From Streptomyces sp. NRRL S-1022 (GTDB lineage Bacteria; Actinomycetota; Actinomycetes; Streptomycetales; Streptomycetaceae): 64,000 nucleotides of DNA. Within the stretch, counting starts at the first letter, position 1. Every line of letters begins with the position of its first letter. The translations under genes were made by a program, and so were the position numbers. Shown one piece after another: positions 32,265 to 40,358 of the stretch. The stretch covers positions 100,817-164,816 of the forward strand of contig NZ_JOIU01000017.1 of the NCBI RefSeq assembly GCF_000720135.1, written 5' to 3'. The notes beneath the pieces were generated by a model. The model searched no databases, was not told the origin of the DNA, and was given only the letters and a program-made list of their open reading frames with translations.

Positions 32265-34955
32265 ATGGCCGTACTGGGCGGGAACGGACCCGTTCCAACC
32301 GCAGCGCATGCCGATCCCCGAGGGGACCCGTTCCTGCGGACGAGGTTCGCCATACCCGCCCGTCCTCCGACGTTCCTGCGCCGCGACCGACTGGTCGCGC
32401 ACCTCGACGAGGCACTGCGGACACCGCTGACCGTGGTCGACGGAGCCGCGGGAGCGGGCAAGACGATGCTGGTCGCCGACTGGGCGGCGGCGCGGGACGG
32501 ACACCTGGTGTGGCTGACCGCGCGGGTGGCCGACACGGGCTGCGGCACCTTCTGGGCCTACCTTCTCCAAGCCCTGCGCATGGCCGGCGTGTCACTGTCC
32601 CCCGAGGTCGGCGCCCCCGCCGAGGCCGACCGCGCGGACGAGGCGCTGCTCACGCGGCTCGCCGCCGAACTGAACGCCCGGGACACTCCCGTGCTCGTGG
32701 TGATCGACGAGTACGACCGGGTGACCGACCCGGAGATCGCCGACCAGCTGGAATCCGTCCTCCAGGCCGCCGGCCGGGGGATGCGTCTGGTTCTCGTGAC
32801 GCGCACGGAGCCGCTGCTGCCGCTGCACCGTTACCGCGCGGCAGGCGCCGTCACGGAGATCATGAACGCCGAGCTCGCCTTCACCCCGGACGAGGCGGCC
32901 GACCTGCTGACACTGCACGGCCTGGACCTTCCGGCCGCCGCCGTCGGTGCGCTGGTGGAGCGCACCCGGGGCTGGGCGGCCGGCCTGCGGCTGAGCGCCC
33001 TGGCCGCACAGGGCGCGGCGGACCCGCAGACGTACCTGAAGGACTTCGAGGCCAACCGCACCACCATCGCCGATTTCCTGCTGGCGGAGGTGCTCAAGCG
33101 GCAGACCGCCGAGACGCAGGACCTGCTGCTGCGCACGAGCATCCTCGAACGCTTCTGTCCCGACCTGGCCAACGCCCTCACCGGGCGCACCGACGCCGAA
33201 CTCATCCTGACCGGCCTGCACCGCGACAACGCGTTCGTGGACTACCTCGGGCACGGCTGGTTCCGGCTCCATCCGCTGTTCGGCGAGATCCTCCGCGCAC
33301 ACCTGCGGGTGCGCGCTCCCGGCGTGGAACCCCGGCTCCACCGGCGTGCCGCGCACTGGCTGCGGCGGGGCGGGTTCCTCGACGAGACGCTCAGCCACGC
33401 GGCCGCTGCGGACGACTGGGAGTGTGCCGCCGGTGCCCTGGTCGACGATCTCGCCATCGGCGAGATGTTCACGGGCCTGCGCTCGGAGGACCTGTCCGAG
33501 CTGTTCTCCGCGATGGGGCCCGAGCCGAGGAGCCCCGCCGCCGACCTGGTCCGTGCGGCCCGTGAGCTGTCCCGCTGCGACGTCGAGCGCGGCCTGTTCC
33601 GACTGGAACGGGCCGCACAGGCCCTGGCCGGACGGGACGGACCGGACGAGGACGATTCCCCCGGCCTGGCCGCCGCCCGGCTCAGCTGTGCCCTCCTGGA
33701 AGCCCTCGTCGCACGGCTGACCGGGTCGCCCGACCGGGTGGAGAGGGCGGCCGAAGCCGCCGAGGAACCCCGCCGGCAGGTGCCGGAGCGGCTCCTGGAG
33801 GAACACCCCGAGCTGACCGCCCTGCTGCTCACCCACCTGGGCTCGGCCCGGTTGTGGGCGGGCCGTTTCGGTGACGCACGTGAAGCCCTGGTCACCGTGG
33901 TGGACTCCGGCAGGGCCGCGTCGACGGCACGGGCGCGGGAGGAATGTCTGGGCCACCTGGCCCTGATCGACTACCTCAAGGGCTGGCCGGGCAGGGCCGA
34001 GCGCAAGGCCCGGGCCGCGCTCACCTCCGGGGACCGCCGCGGCCTTCCCTGGGGGGCCGGACCCGGGCTCGGATCGCTGGTCCTGGCGGCGGTGGCCGCC
34101 GACCGCGACGAGCTGGACCGCGCCCAGGCACTGCTCGATGCCGCGACGGACACGCCGCACCCGCCGCGGGACCCGGTGGTGCGGGCGGCGCAGGCCGTCG
34201 TGACCGGGCGTGTCCTGCTGGCCCGCGGCGAGAGTCAGGCCGCGCTCGAAGCGACGGATCGGGCCGTCGTCGCCGACACCGCCTCCCCGTGGGCCGAGGC
34301 GCACACCGCGGCGGTGGCCGCCGCCGCCCACCTCGCCGCGGGCCGGCCGGAGACGGCCGCCAAGCTGCTGGCGCAGGAGGCCTGCTGCGATCCGGTCTGC
34401 CTGTTGGGAGCCGCACAGGCGGAGCTGGCCACCGGGGGGACCGGCGCCGCGATCGAACTGCTCGACCGAGTGCGGGCGCACGGCGACATCGGGCCCTCGA
34501 TCACCGTACGGGCCGCACTGGTCCGGGCACAGGCGGCGGGCGCATCCGGGGACCTCGCCGCTCAGCGCCGACTCGTGGCCCAGGCGCTCCGGGACGCCCG
34601 GCGCGAGCGCCTGCGACGCCCCTTCCGGGAAGCCGGACCGTGGCTGCGCCCCCTGCTCCGCAGCGGCCCGCTCCGCGCACTGGCCGGCGGCTGGCTCACA
34701 CCCGGCCCGCAGACGACCGGCGGGCCGGTGCGGCCCGGGGATCAGCCCCCGCTGCCGGTGGTGGAGGAACTGAGCGGACGCGAACGTGACGTCCTGCAGA
34801 GGCTGGCCCAGATGATGTCGACGGAAGAGATCGCCGCCGATCTCTGTGTGTCGGTCAACACCGTCAAGACGCACCTCAAGAGCGCCTACCGCAAACTCGC
34901 CGTGAACCGGCGTCACGACGCGGTGCACCGCGCGCGTGACCTCGGTCTCCTGTGA
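32265..34955 (+). CDS. Large ATP-binding LuxR-family (LAL/MalT-like) regulator
   Basis: About 896 residues from ATG 32265. N-terminal signature RTRFAIPARPPTFLRRDRLV, Walker A GAAGAGKTMLV near residue 62, Walker B VLVVIDEYDRV, sensor-like RLVLVTRTEPLLPLHRYRAA, a winged region (TYLKDFEANRTTIADFLLAE), a long helical-repeat middle, and a C-terminal LuxR helix-turn-helix (ELSGRERDVLQRLAQMMSTE, then EIAADLCVSVNTVKTHLKSAY). These MalT-like proteins are ATP- and ligand-gated activators. The C-terminal QTTGGP linker is short. Target genes are not evident from context. Confidence 0.85.
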   Translation: MAVLGGNGPVPTAAHADPRGDPFLRTRFAIPARPPTFLRRDRLVAHLDEALRTPLTVVDGAAGAGKTMLVADWAAARDGHLVWLTARVADTGCGTFWAYLLQALRMAGVSLSPEVGAPAEADRADEALLTRLAAELNARDTPVLVVIDEYDRVTDPEIADQLESVLQAAGRGMRLVLVTRTEPLLPLHRYRAAGAVTEIMNAELAFTPDEAADLLTLHGLDLPAAAVGALVERTRGWAAGLRLSALAAQGAADPQTYLKDFEANRTTIADFLLAEVLKRQTAETQDLLLRTSILERFCPDLANALTGRTDAELILTGLHRDNAFVDYLGHGWFRLHPLFGEILRAHLRVRAPGVEPRLHRRAAHWLRRGGFLDETLSHAAAADDWECAAGALVDDLAIGEMFTGLRSEDLSELFSAMGPEPRSPAADLVRAARELSRCDVERGLFRLERAAQALAGRDGPDEDDSPGLAAARLSCALLEALVARLTGSPDRVERAAEAAEEPRRQVPERLLEEHPELTALLLTHLGSARLWAGRFGDAREALVTVVDSGRAASTARAREECLGHLALIDYLKGWPGRAERKARAALTSGDRRGLPWGAGPGLGSLVLAAVAADRDELDRAQALLDAATDTPHPPRDPVVRAAQAVVTGRVLLARGESQAALEATDRAVVADTASPWAEAHTAAVAAAAHLAAGRPETAAKLLAQEACCDPVCLLGAAQAELATGGTGAAIELLDRVRAHGDIGPSITVRAALVRAQAAGASGDLAAQRRLVAQALRDARRERLRRPFREAGPWLRPLLRSGPLRALAGGWLTPGPQTTGGPVRPGDQPPLPVVEELSGRERDVLQRLAQMMSTEEIAADLCVSVNTVKTHLKSAYRKLAVNRRHDAVHRARDLGLL

Positions 34956-35069
34956 CCGTTTCCCGCGCGTGCGGCGGTCTCACCTGCCACGGGTGAGGCA
35001 GGAACGGGGGCCGGCGGCGGAGGATCGCACGGACAGGGACCGGCACTGCCTCCAGGGGGATCGCAGCTG

Positions 35070-35267
35070 ATGCGCTATGAGATTCGCGTCGACGGGGAGA
35101 TGACGGAGACGCTGGCCAAGGCGTTCCCCGAGCTGGAGCACGTGGTGATGTCCGGTCAGACCATCCTGTACGGCCCGGTCGTGGAAGAGGCGCACCTGTA
35201 CGGACTGCTTGCCCGCTGTCAGTCGCTGGGCCTGCGCGTACTGGAGATGCGCCAGGCGCCGGAGTGA
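35070..35267 (+). CDS. Small conserved hypothetical protein
   Basis: 65 residues: MRYEIRVDGEMTETLAKAFP, ELEHVVMSGQTILYGPVVEE, AHLYGLLARCQSLGLRVLEM. A beta-alpha-beta-beta-alpha-beta pattern with ACT-like or DUF-like appearance. No membrane span. It lies alone after the LAL gene and before a membrane protein gene. The start is supported by AGGGGGAT upstream. Confidence 0.65.
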   Translation: MRYEIRVDGEMTETLAKAFPELEHVVMSGQTILYGPVVEEAHLYGLLARCQSLGLRVLEMRQAPE

Positions 35268-35341
35268 TCTCACCAGGAGCGAAACTCCGCCCGGCTCCTC
35301 GGCCGTCCGGGCGCCGGGCCCTGATCAGCTGAGGAGGAGCC

Positions 35342-36697
35342 ATGGGTTCCGACAACGCCTCCGGACGGTCCGGCCCCGGCGGCCCCGCGGAGACCGCAGG
35401 GGCCCTGTCCGCCGAGGAACGCGCGGACTACGACAGGCTCCGCCGGGCGGCGCACGTACGCCACCGGCGTCTGCGGCGGGTGGCCGCCTCGGTGCTCCTG
35501 GTGCTGACCCTCGTCCTGGCACCCCTGGCCGTCGTCGCGGTCTGGGTCCACGGCACGGTCGCGGACACCGACCGCTACGTGCAGACCGTGGCGCCGCTCG
35601 CATCCGAACCGGCCGTGCAGAGCGCCCTCGTGAACCGGCTGACCGACCGCGTGGTGGCCGAGGTGGACGTCCAGGCGGTGACCGACTCCCTGACGAAGCT
35701 GCTCGCGGACAACGGGGCACCACCGCGCGTGGTCGACACGTCGAAGTCGCTCACGGGCCCCCTCCGCTCCGCCGTGCAGACGGTCGTGCACCGCATCGTC
35801 AACCGGGTGGTGACCAGTGACGTCTTCAGGGAGGCGTGGGTGGTCGGCAACCGGCGGGCGCAGGCGGCGGTGGTGGGCATGCTCACCGGCGAGGGGCAGG
35901 GAGCGCTCAAGGCCACGGGCGACACCGTCCAGCTGGACATCGGAGTGGTCATCGACCAGGTGAAGAAGCGCCTCGCCGACGCGGGATTCGAGAAGGCCTC
36001 CGCCATCCCGCAGGTCGACCGCTCGGTCACCCTGTTCCGCACCGACAAGCTCGCCAAGGCCCAGACCTTGATGCGGCTGCTCGACATCGTCGGCACCTGG
36101 CTGCCCGTGCTGGCCCTCGCCGTGGCCGCCGCGGCCGTCTGGGCCGCTCCCGGGCACCGGGTGATGCTGATGGCCGTCTCCATCGGCATCGGCATCATGA
36201 TGATCGTGCTGCTCGTCGGCCTGGCCGTCGTACGCGGTGTCTACCTCGACTCGGTGCCCCCGGCCACGCTGCCCCGCGACGCCGCCGCCGCGATCTACGA
36301 CACCGTCATCCGCTTCCTGCGCGACAGCGTCCGTACGCTGCTGGTGGTCTCGGTGATCACGGCGCTCGCCGCCTACCTGTACGGGCCGGGGCCGGCGGCC
36401 CGCACCGTACGGTCCGTCGCGCAGCGGGGTGCCACGGCGGCGGGGCGGGGACTGAGCCGCGTCGGCGTGCGCACCGGTCACGCCGGAGAGTGGCTGGCCC
36501 GGCACCGGTCCTGGACCAGCGGCGGCACCATCGCGGCCGGCGCCCTGGCCCTCGTGCTGTGGAACCACCCCACGGTCGGCGTGGTGGCAGTCGTCCTCGT
36601 GCTCGTCGTCGCCGTGCTGGCCGTCACGGCCGTGCTGGCCGCCGCCACCGGGCGGCCGGCCCCGCCCGCCGGCGAGCCGCACCCGTCGGTTCCCTGA
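35342..36697 (+). CDS. Integral membrane protein of unknown function
   Basis: 451 residues from ATG 35342 with GAGGAGGAG upstream. One N-terminal membrane helix (VAASVLLVLTLVLAPLAVVA), an extracytoplasmic domain of about 190 residues (DTDRYVQTVAPLASEPAVQS, NRLTDRVVAEVDVQAVTDSL), then four or five membrane helices (LPVLALAVAAAAVWAAPGH, MAVSIGIGIMMIVLLVGLAVV, LLVVSVITALAAYLYG, VVAVVLVLVVAVLAVTAVL). Similar large membrane proteins are widespread in Streptomyces; the function is unknown. Confidence 0.75.
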   Translation: MGSDNASGRSGPGGPAETAGALSAEERADYDRLRRAAHVRHRRLRRVAASVLLVLTLVLAPLAVVAVWVHGTVADTDRYVQTVAPLASEPAVQSALVNRLTDRVVAEVDVQAVTDSLTKLLADNGAPPRVVDTSKSLTGPLRSAVQTVVHRIVNRVVTSDVFREAWVVGNRRAQAAVVGMLTGEGQGALKATGDTVQLDIGVVIDQVKKRLADAGFEKASAIPQVDRSVTLFRTDKLAKAQTLMRLLDIVGTWLPVLALAVAAAAVWAAPGHRVMLMAVSIGIGIMMIVLLVGLAVVRGVYLDSVPPATLPRDAAAAIYDTVIRFLRDSVRTLLVVSVITALAAYLYGPGPAARTVRSVAQRGATAAGRGLSRVGVRTGHAGEWLARHRSWTSGGTIAAGALALVLWNHPTVGVVAVVLVLVVAVLAVTAVLAAATGRPAPPAGEPHPSVP

Positions 36698-36756
36698 CCG
36701 GCGTTCACCCGCCGCGGGTGAGGCCGCCCCGCCCCGGCCCGCGCACGCTGGGAGCA

Positions 36757-36954
36757 GTGCAGAAGGACCACCGGGCGACCACCGGGCGGGCAGGCGCGCC
36801 TCCCGCCCGCGCCGACGAACTCTCCGAGCTCGCCGAGATGCGGTCCCACGGGGACACCACCGACGACGAGTTCCGGCGGGCGAAAGAACTGGTGCCCGCC
36901 GGCGACGGAGCATCCGGACGCTCGGGAGCGGCCCCCTGCGCCACCGCGCACTGA
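36757..36954 (+). CDS. SHOCT-domain small protein
   Basis: 65 residues from GTG 36757. The core ADELSELAEMRSHGDTTDDE followed by FRRAKELV is a SHOCT domain (short C-terminal oligomerisation helix pair). A free SHOCT peptide this short may act as an oligomerisation module with another protein. The GGGAG ribosome site is only two bases from the GTG, so the exact start is uncertain. Confidence 0.5.
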   Translation: MQKDHRATTGRAGAPPARADELSELAEMRSHGDTTDDEFRRAKELVPAGDGASGRSGAAPCATAH

Positions 36955-36987
36955 GCACATCGCTCACCACAGAAACGAGGCAGCACG

Positions 36988-37416
36988 ATGACCGCCACAC
37001 CCACCGCACGTACGTCCACCGCCAAGGAACAATGGGCCACCGGCCTGGTCGCCTTCGGCGCGGTCATGCTGATGCTCACGGGGCTGCTGGACATCTTCCG
37101 CGGCATCATGGCGATCGCCCATGACAACGTGTTCGTCGCGACCCGCAGCTACGTCTTCCGGTTCGACCTCACGGGCTGGGGCTGGATCCACGTGATCCTG
37201 GGCGCCATCGCCGTCGCGATCGGCGTCGGACTCCTCAAGGTCGCCCCGTGGGCGCGGATCAGCGGAGTGGCCATCGCCGCGCTCATCATCATCGCCAACT
37301 TCCTGTCGCTGCCGTACTCCCCGGTCTGGTCGATCGTCGTGATCGCCTTCTCCGCGTTCATCATCTGGGCACTGTGCGTGGTCCGGCAGGACGGCTCCAC
37401 CAGCCGGCTCGGCTGA
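36988..37416 (+). CDS. DUF7144-like four-helix membrane protein
   Basis: 142 residues with four membrane helices (GLVAFGAVMLMLTGLLDIF, GWIHVILGAIAVAIGVGLL, ISGVAIAALIIIANFLSLP, SIVVIAFSAFIIWALCVV). The spacing and the GWGWIHVILGAIAV motif match a family of small actinobacterial membrane proteins often near stress genes. No catalytic residues. It follows the SHOCT gene by 33 bases. Confidence 0.75.
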   Translation: MTATPTARTSTAKEQWATGLVAFGAVMLMLTGLLDIFRGIMAIAHDNVFVATRSYVFRFDLTGWGWIHVILGAIAVAIGVGLLKVAPWARISGVAIAALIIIANFLSLPYSPVWSIVVIAFSAFIIWALCVVRQDGSTSRLG

Positions 37417-37463
37417 GTACGAGCTCCGGCCGTGGAGGTGGCTGACCCGAACCGGTGAAAGTG

Positions 37464-37497
37464 CGGTGTGCGCCCTCGGCACCGGGGCCGCACACCG
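37464..37497. terminator. Hairpin terminator
   Basis: CGGTGTGCG (37464-37472) pairs with CGCACACCG (37489-37497) about 48 bases after the stop of the preceding membrane gene. Confidence 0.5.
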
Positions 37498-37536
37498 TAT
37501 GACTGAGGCGCCTACGACGCCGTCTTCTTCGACGAC

Positions 37537-38085
37537 ATGCCGGCGCTGTGGGCGGTGGCCACCGCAGTACTGCTCTCGGGCGCGCTGCTGGGGCGTCGGG
37601 GTGCGCCGCCCTGGCGCGGCTGGCTCGCGCTGTCGCTTCCCTCGGTCTGGATCGTCCTGGCCATCGTGGCGCCGAGGACTCAGGGGTTCCGCTACCTCCA
37701 CTACTTCGAAGCGGCCCTCACCCTGGTGGGCGCCCCGATGCTGACCTGGCTGCTCTTCAGGGTCCTGCTCCCCGACTACGCGGCACTCCCCGTGTCCGAA
37801 CGCTGGGGAGCCGTCGCCGTCACGCTCGTGGTCGGAGTCCTGGCGTTCCTGCTCGGGAAGTTCAACTATCTCTTTCTCAGCTGCGCCGATTTCGACGTGA
37901 GCGGCAACAACACGCCCGCCCACTGCGCGCAGGGCCGGCCGCCCTTCGCCGGTGTCAAGCGGGAGGACGGCTACTCGCTGAGCGACACCTTGAAATCTGG
38001 GCGCTTTTGTCCGAATTTGCCATCCGTATGGCGTCGTGCCAGCCTGGAAACGAGGGGTGGGCATGGACCGGAATTCCAACAGTGA
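37537..38085 (+). CDS. Small membrane protein, possibly frameshifted at its start
   Basis: 182 residues from ATG 37537, three to four membrane helices (LWAVATAVLLSGALLG, GWLALSLPSVWIVLAIVAP, LVGAPMLTWLLFRVLL, VAVTLVVGVLAFLLGKFNYL) and a Cys-containing loop (LSCADFDVSGNNTPAHCAQG). In-frame codons before ATG 37537 (AYDAVFFDD) look coding but run into TGA; an out-of-frame ATG at 37499 would join them if two bases were absent. The AT-richer last 25 codons (GRFCPNLPSVWRRASLETRG) look unlike the rest and may be read-through sequence. Confidence 0.5.
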   Translation: MPALWAVATAVLLSGALLGRRGAPPWRGWLALSLPSVWIVLAIVAPRTQGFRYLHYFEAALTLVGAPMLTWLLFRVLLPDYAALPVSERWGAVAVTLVVGVLAFLLGKFNYLFLSCADFDVSGNNTPAHCAQGRPPFAGVKREDGYSLSDTLKSGRFCPNLPSVWRRASLETRGGHGPEFQQ

Positions 38086-38097
38086 GAGGGAGCCGCC

Positions 38098-38550
38098 ATG
38101 CGAACTCATGCGAGAGGGGCCCTGGTTGCGGCGGTAGTGGCGCCCGTTCTGGCGCTCGGCGGAGCCGCTGGAATCGCCACCGCGCAACACTCCGCCGACC
38201 TCAGCGCGCACATCGCTCCGGCCAAACCCAAGTGCTACTGGAAACAGGGGCATTGGGAGTACAGGGGAGAGGGCCAGCACAAGAAGCGCGTCTGGGTCCA
38301 GGGTCACAAAATCTGCACCTCGACAGGGACGACCAAGCCGACCAGGACGGCCAAGCCGACGAAGACGGCGAAGCCAACGAAGACGGCGAAGCCGACAAAG
38401 ACGGCCAAGCCGACGAAGACGACCTCGCCGACCGCTTCGGTCACCGGCACGAACAAGCCGTCGCCGACCGTGACGACTACCGGGTCGCCGTCGCCCACTG
38501 CCACGACGCAGATGTCGTCGCCGACTGCTCCGACCACGCCCTCGTCGTAA
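38098..38550 (+). CDS. Secreted protein with KPTKTA tandem repeats
   Basis: 150 residues from ATG 38098 (GAGAGGGAG upstream). Signal peptide (GALVAAVVAPVLALGGAAGI, cleaved near TAQ). A short mature domain KCYWKQGHWEYRGEGQHKKR then VWVQGHKIC has the aromatic W-x-x-GHW pattern of small wall-associated proteins. The second half is a Lys/Thr/Pro/Ser tail with five hexapeptide repeats. A tail like this could be O-mannosylated or bind anionic wall polymers. Confidence 0.65.
   Translation: MRTHARGALVAAVVAPVLALGGAAGIATAQHSADLSAHIAPAKPKCYWKQGHWEYRGEGQHKKRVWVQGHKICTSTGTTKPTRTAKPTKTAKPTKTAKPTKTAKPTKTTSPTASVTGTNKPSPTVTTTGSPSPTATTQMSSPTAPTTPSS
38335..38424 (+). repeat. Five in-frame 18-bp tandem repeats
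   Basis: Five units encode KPTRTA-KPTKTA-KPTKTA-KPTKTA-KPTKTT. Units differ mostly at third codon positions, so the peptide repeat is under selection or the array is not newly made. Confidence 0.8.
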
Positions 38551-38728
38551 TTCGCGGCGGACCGTAGCCCCCGCTCAACGGGAAACCGCTGGCCGGGGGC
38601 GATTCCGTGCCGTCCGTGCGCGGACGCTCGCCTGGCCCGGCTCTGGCCGTGCCGACAACCGATCGGCCCCGCCGGTGGCCGCTGTGGTTCCCTGTTGGTT
38701 GTCGACGTCCAGGCCGAAGGAGTGGCCC

Positions 38729-39157
38729 ATGCCCACCGCCCCCGTCCCCTTCCAGGTGTACGAGGCAGGAACCTACCTGCACGGTACGAAGGCCGACCTT
38801 GTTCCCGGGGACCTGCTGACCCCCGGGCGCGCGTCCAACTACGAGGAAGGGCGCACGTCCCGCCACGTCTACGTGTCCGAGACCCTGGACGCCGCCGCCT
38901 GGGGCGCCGAGCTCGCGGCGGGTGACGGGCCGGGCCGGATCTACGTGGTGGAGCCGACCGGCGAGCTGGAGGACGACCCCAACGTCACCGACAAGAAGCT
39001 CCCGGGCAACCCCACCCGCTCGTACCGCACACGTGAGCCCGTCCGCATCGTGTCGGAGCTCGAGGACTGGGTCGGGCACACCCCCGAGCAGATCGAGGCC
39101 ATGCTGAACGGGCTGGCCGACCTTCGCCGCCGCGGCCTCGCCGAGATCCTGGACTGA
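38729..39157 (+). CDS. arr: Rifampin ADP-ribosyltransferase (Arr)
   Basis: 142 residues, full length for Arr. The residues known as His19, Tyr49 and Asp84 in mycobacterial Arr appear here as His18 (TYLHGTKADL), Tyr48 (SRHVYVSETLDAAAWGAELA) and Asp83 (ELEDDPNVTDKK), and the C-terminal LPGNPTRSYRTREPVRIV is typical. Arr transfers ADP-ribose from NAD to the C23 hydroxyl of rifamycins and inactivates them. Start ATG 38729 has GAAGGAG upstream. Chromosomal Arr genes in soil actinomycetes give intrinsic resistance. No mobile element adjoins it. Confidence 0.9.
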   Translation: MPTAPVPFQVYEAGTYLHGTKADLVPGDLLTPGRASNYEEGRTSRHVYVSETLDAAAWGAELAAGDGPGRIYVVEPTGELEDDPNVTDKKLPGNPTRSYRTREPVRIVSELEDWVGHTPEQIEAMLNGLADLRRRGLAEILD

Positions 39158-39165
39158 CGGGGGCC

Positions 39166-39197
39166 GAGGGGGTGTCCGCTCCACCGGACGCCCCCTC
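39166..39197. terminator. Hairpin terminator after arr
   Basis: GAGGGGGTGTCCG (39166-39178) pairs with CGGACGCCCCCTC (39185-39197), one G-T pair, loop CTCCAC, eight bases after the arr stop codon. Confidence 0.7.
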
Positions 39198-39255
39198 ATC
39201 GCCCCGGTGCTCCGCGCCGCCCCCGTTGTCGGTGGTGGCTGGAACGCTGGGTGGC

Positions 39256-39528
39256 ATGAACAGCGACGACGAGCAGCTGCTGCGCGGCCGGGTGTACGGA
39301 GCCGACCCCGACCACCCGGGACCACACCCGAGCCGCGACTACGCCGAACTGGTCGGCGGCCCGCTGGACGGGCTGCTGCTGGACATCACCGGCTGGGCGC
39401 CGGACGAGATCGGCAGCGGGGTCTCCCTGCTGACGGACCTCGGGCGGTTCGGGCCCGGCGGCCGGGCGCTGTACGACCCGCGCCCGGGCGACCGCGGCCG
39501 CTTCGACTGGTCCGGCGACAGCCCCTGA
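39256..39528 (+). CDS. Small conserved hypothetical protein
   Basis: 90 residues: DYAELVGGPLDGLLLDITGW is reminiscent of small actinobacterial proteins that begin with a GGPLDG motif, followed by acidic and Gly-rich segments ending RGRFDWSGDSP. No signal peptide or membrane span. It is 98 bases downstream of arr and separated from it by the terminator. Confidence 0.6.
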   Translation: MNSDDEQLLRGRVYGADPDHPGPHPSRDYAELVGGPLDGLLLDITGWAPDEIGSGVSLLTDLGRFGPGGRALYDPRPGDRGRFDWSGDSP

Positions 39529-39658
39529 CACCGTCGCCGGCGGAGCCGGGCCCGCCCAGGGATGCGATGTCGCCGGGGGAGGGGTCGGGGCGCGGACGCC
39601 GTCCTGCGTGCGCCGCCGACGGCCGGTGTCGCGGGTCCGCAGGGACGACGATGACGGG

Positions 39659-40246
39659 TTACCGGACCGGAGGCGGCGTTCCGCCGGGCCCGGTGCTCGC
39701 CGGATCCGCCAGGATCGCGCTCGCGACGACTCCGAAGAGGTGGTCGGCCCGTGGCGCGAGCGAGGGCTGGTCGCCGAGCCATGCGAGCGCCGCCACCAGG
39801 GCGAACAGATCGGCGCCGTCGATGTCGCTCCGTGCCGTGCCCGCGGCCTGGGCGCGGGTGAGGAGCCGGGCTCCGGCCGCGCGCAGGGTGACGCACGACG
39901 CGTGGAGCGCGGATTCGGTGTCCTCGATGGCGGCGGCCATCAGCACGGTCACACCCCGGTACTCGGTGGTCCATGCGACACAGTCGCGCAGCCACGAGAC
40001 CAGCGCCTCTCCCGGTGCGTCCGAGGCCTCGAACTCGGCGGCCTTCGCGGTCAGTTCGTCGAAACTCGTGCGCAGCAGCGCCTCCAGGAGCGCCTCGCGC
40101 GTCGGGAAGTGCCGCAGCAGCGTCGCGAGCCCCACCTCGGCCCTGCGCGCGATGTCGCGCAGGGAGACGTCGACGCCTTGCTCGGTGATGGCGTTGCCCG
40201 CTACTGCGAGCAGGTGGTCGCGGTTCTTCCTGGCGTCGGCCCGCAT
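39659..40246 (-). CDS. TetR-family repressor of the adjacent oxidoreductase gene
   Basis: 195 residues from ATG 40246 (AGAGGGA upstream). N-terminal TetR helix-turn-helix: NRDHLLAVAGNAITEQGVDV followed by LRDIARRAEVGLATLLRHFP and TREALLEAL. The C-terminal ligand domain (VTVLMAAAIEDTESALHASC, LAWLGDQPSLAPRADHLFGV) matches TetR_C-type actinobacterial regulators. It is divergent from the quinone-oxidoreductase gene, and three copies of a 17-bp element lie in the intergenic region, one filling the promoter spacer. Confidence 0.85.
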   Translation of the reverse strand: MRADARKNRDHLLAVAGNAITEQGVDVSLRDIARRAEVGLATLLRHFPTREALLEALLRTSFDELTAKAAEFEASDAPGEALVSWLRDCVAWTTEYRGVTVLMAAAIEDTESALHASCVTLRAAGARLLTRAQAAGTARSDIDGADLFALVAALAWLGDQPSLAPRADHLFGVVASAILADPASTGPGGTPPPVR

Positions 40247-40255
40247 CTGTCCCTC

Positions 40256-40284
40256 TTGACTATCCGGATCAGTGGTCCATATAT
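40256..40284 (+). promoter_or_regulatory. Sigma-70-type promoter of the oxidoreductase gene
   Basis: TTGACT (40256-40261) and ATATAT (40279-40284) with exactly 17 bases between. This is an unusually good match for this high-GC genome and points rightward to the gene at 40359. Confidence 0.7.
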
Positions 40285-40324
40285 TCGGATCAGCGGTCCG
40301 TTTATGTGGACCGCCGATCCGAAT
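40262..40324. promoter_or_regulatory. Three-copy TetR operator array
   Basis: Three 17-bp copies of a consensus near ATTCGGATCAGCGGTCC: 40262-40278 direct, 40283-40299 direct, and 40308-40324 inverted. The first two are identical at 15 of 17 positions. The second and third form an inverted repeat with 16 of 17 matching positions across an 8-base spacer. The first copy fills the promoter spacer exactly. Both divergent genes could be repressed from here. Confidence 0.75.
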
Positions 40325-40358
40325 AGCGTATCCCGCAGCGCGAAGGCAGGAGAAGGCG

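Noticed and set aside
38335..38424. Possible CRISPR-like array
   Set aside because: Units are contiguous 18-mers without spacers, in frame, and encode a peptide repeat.
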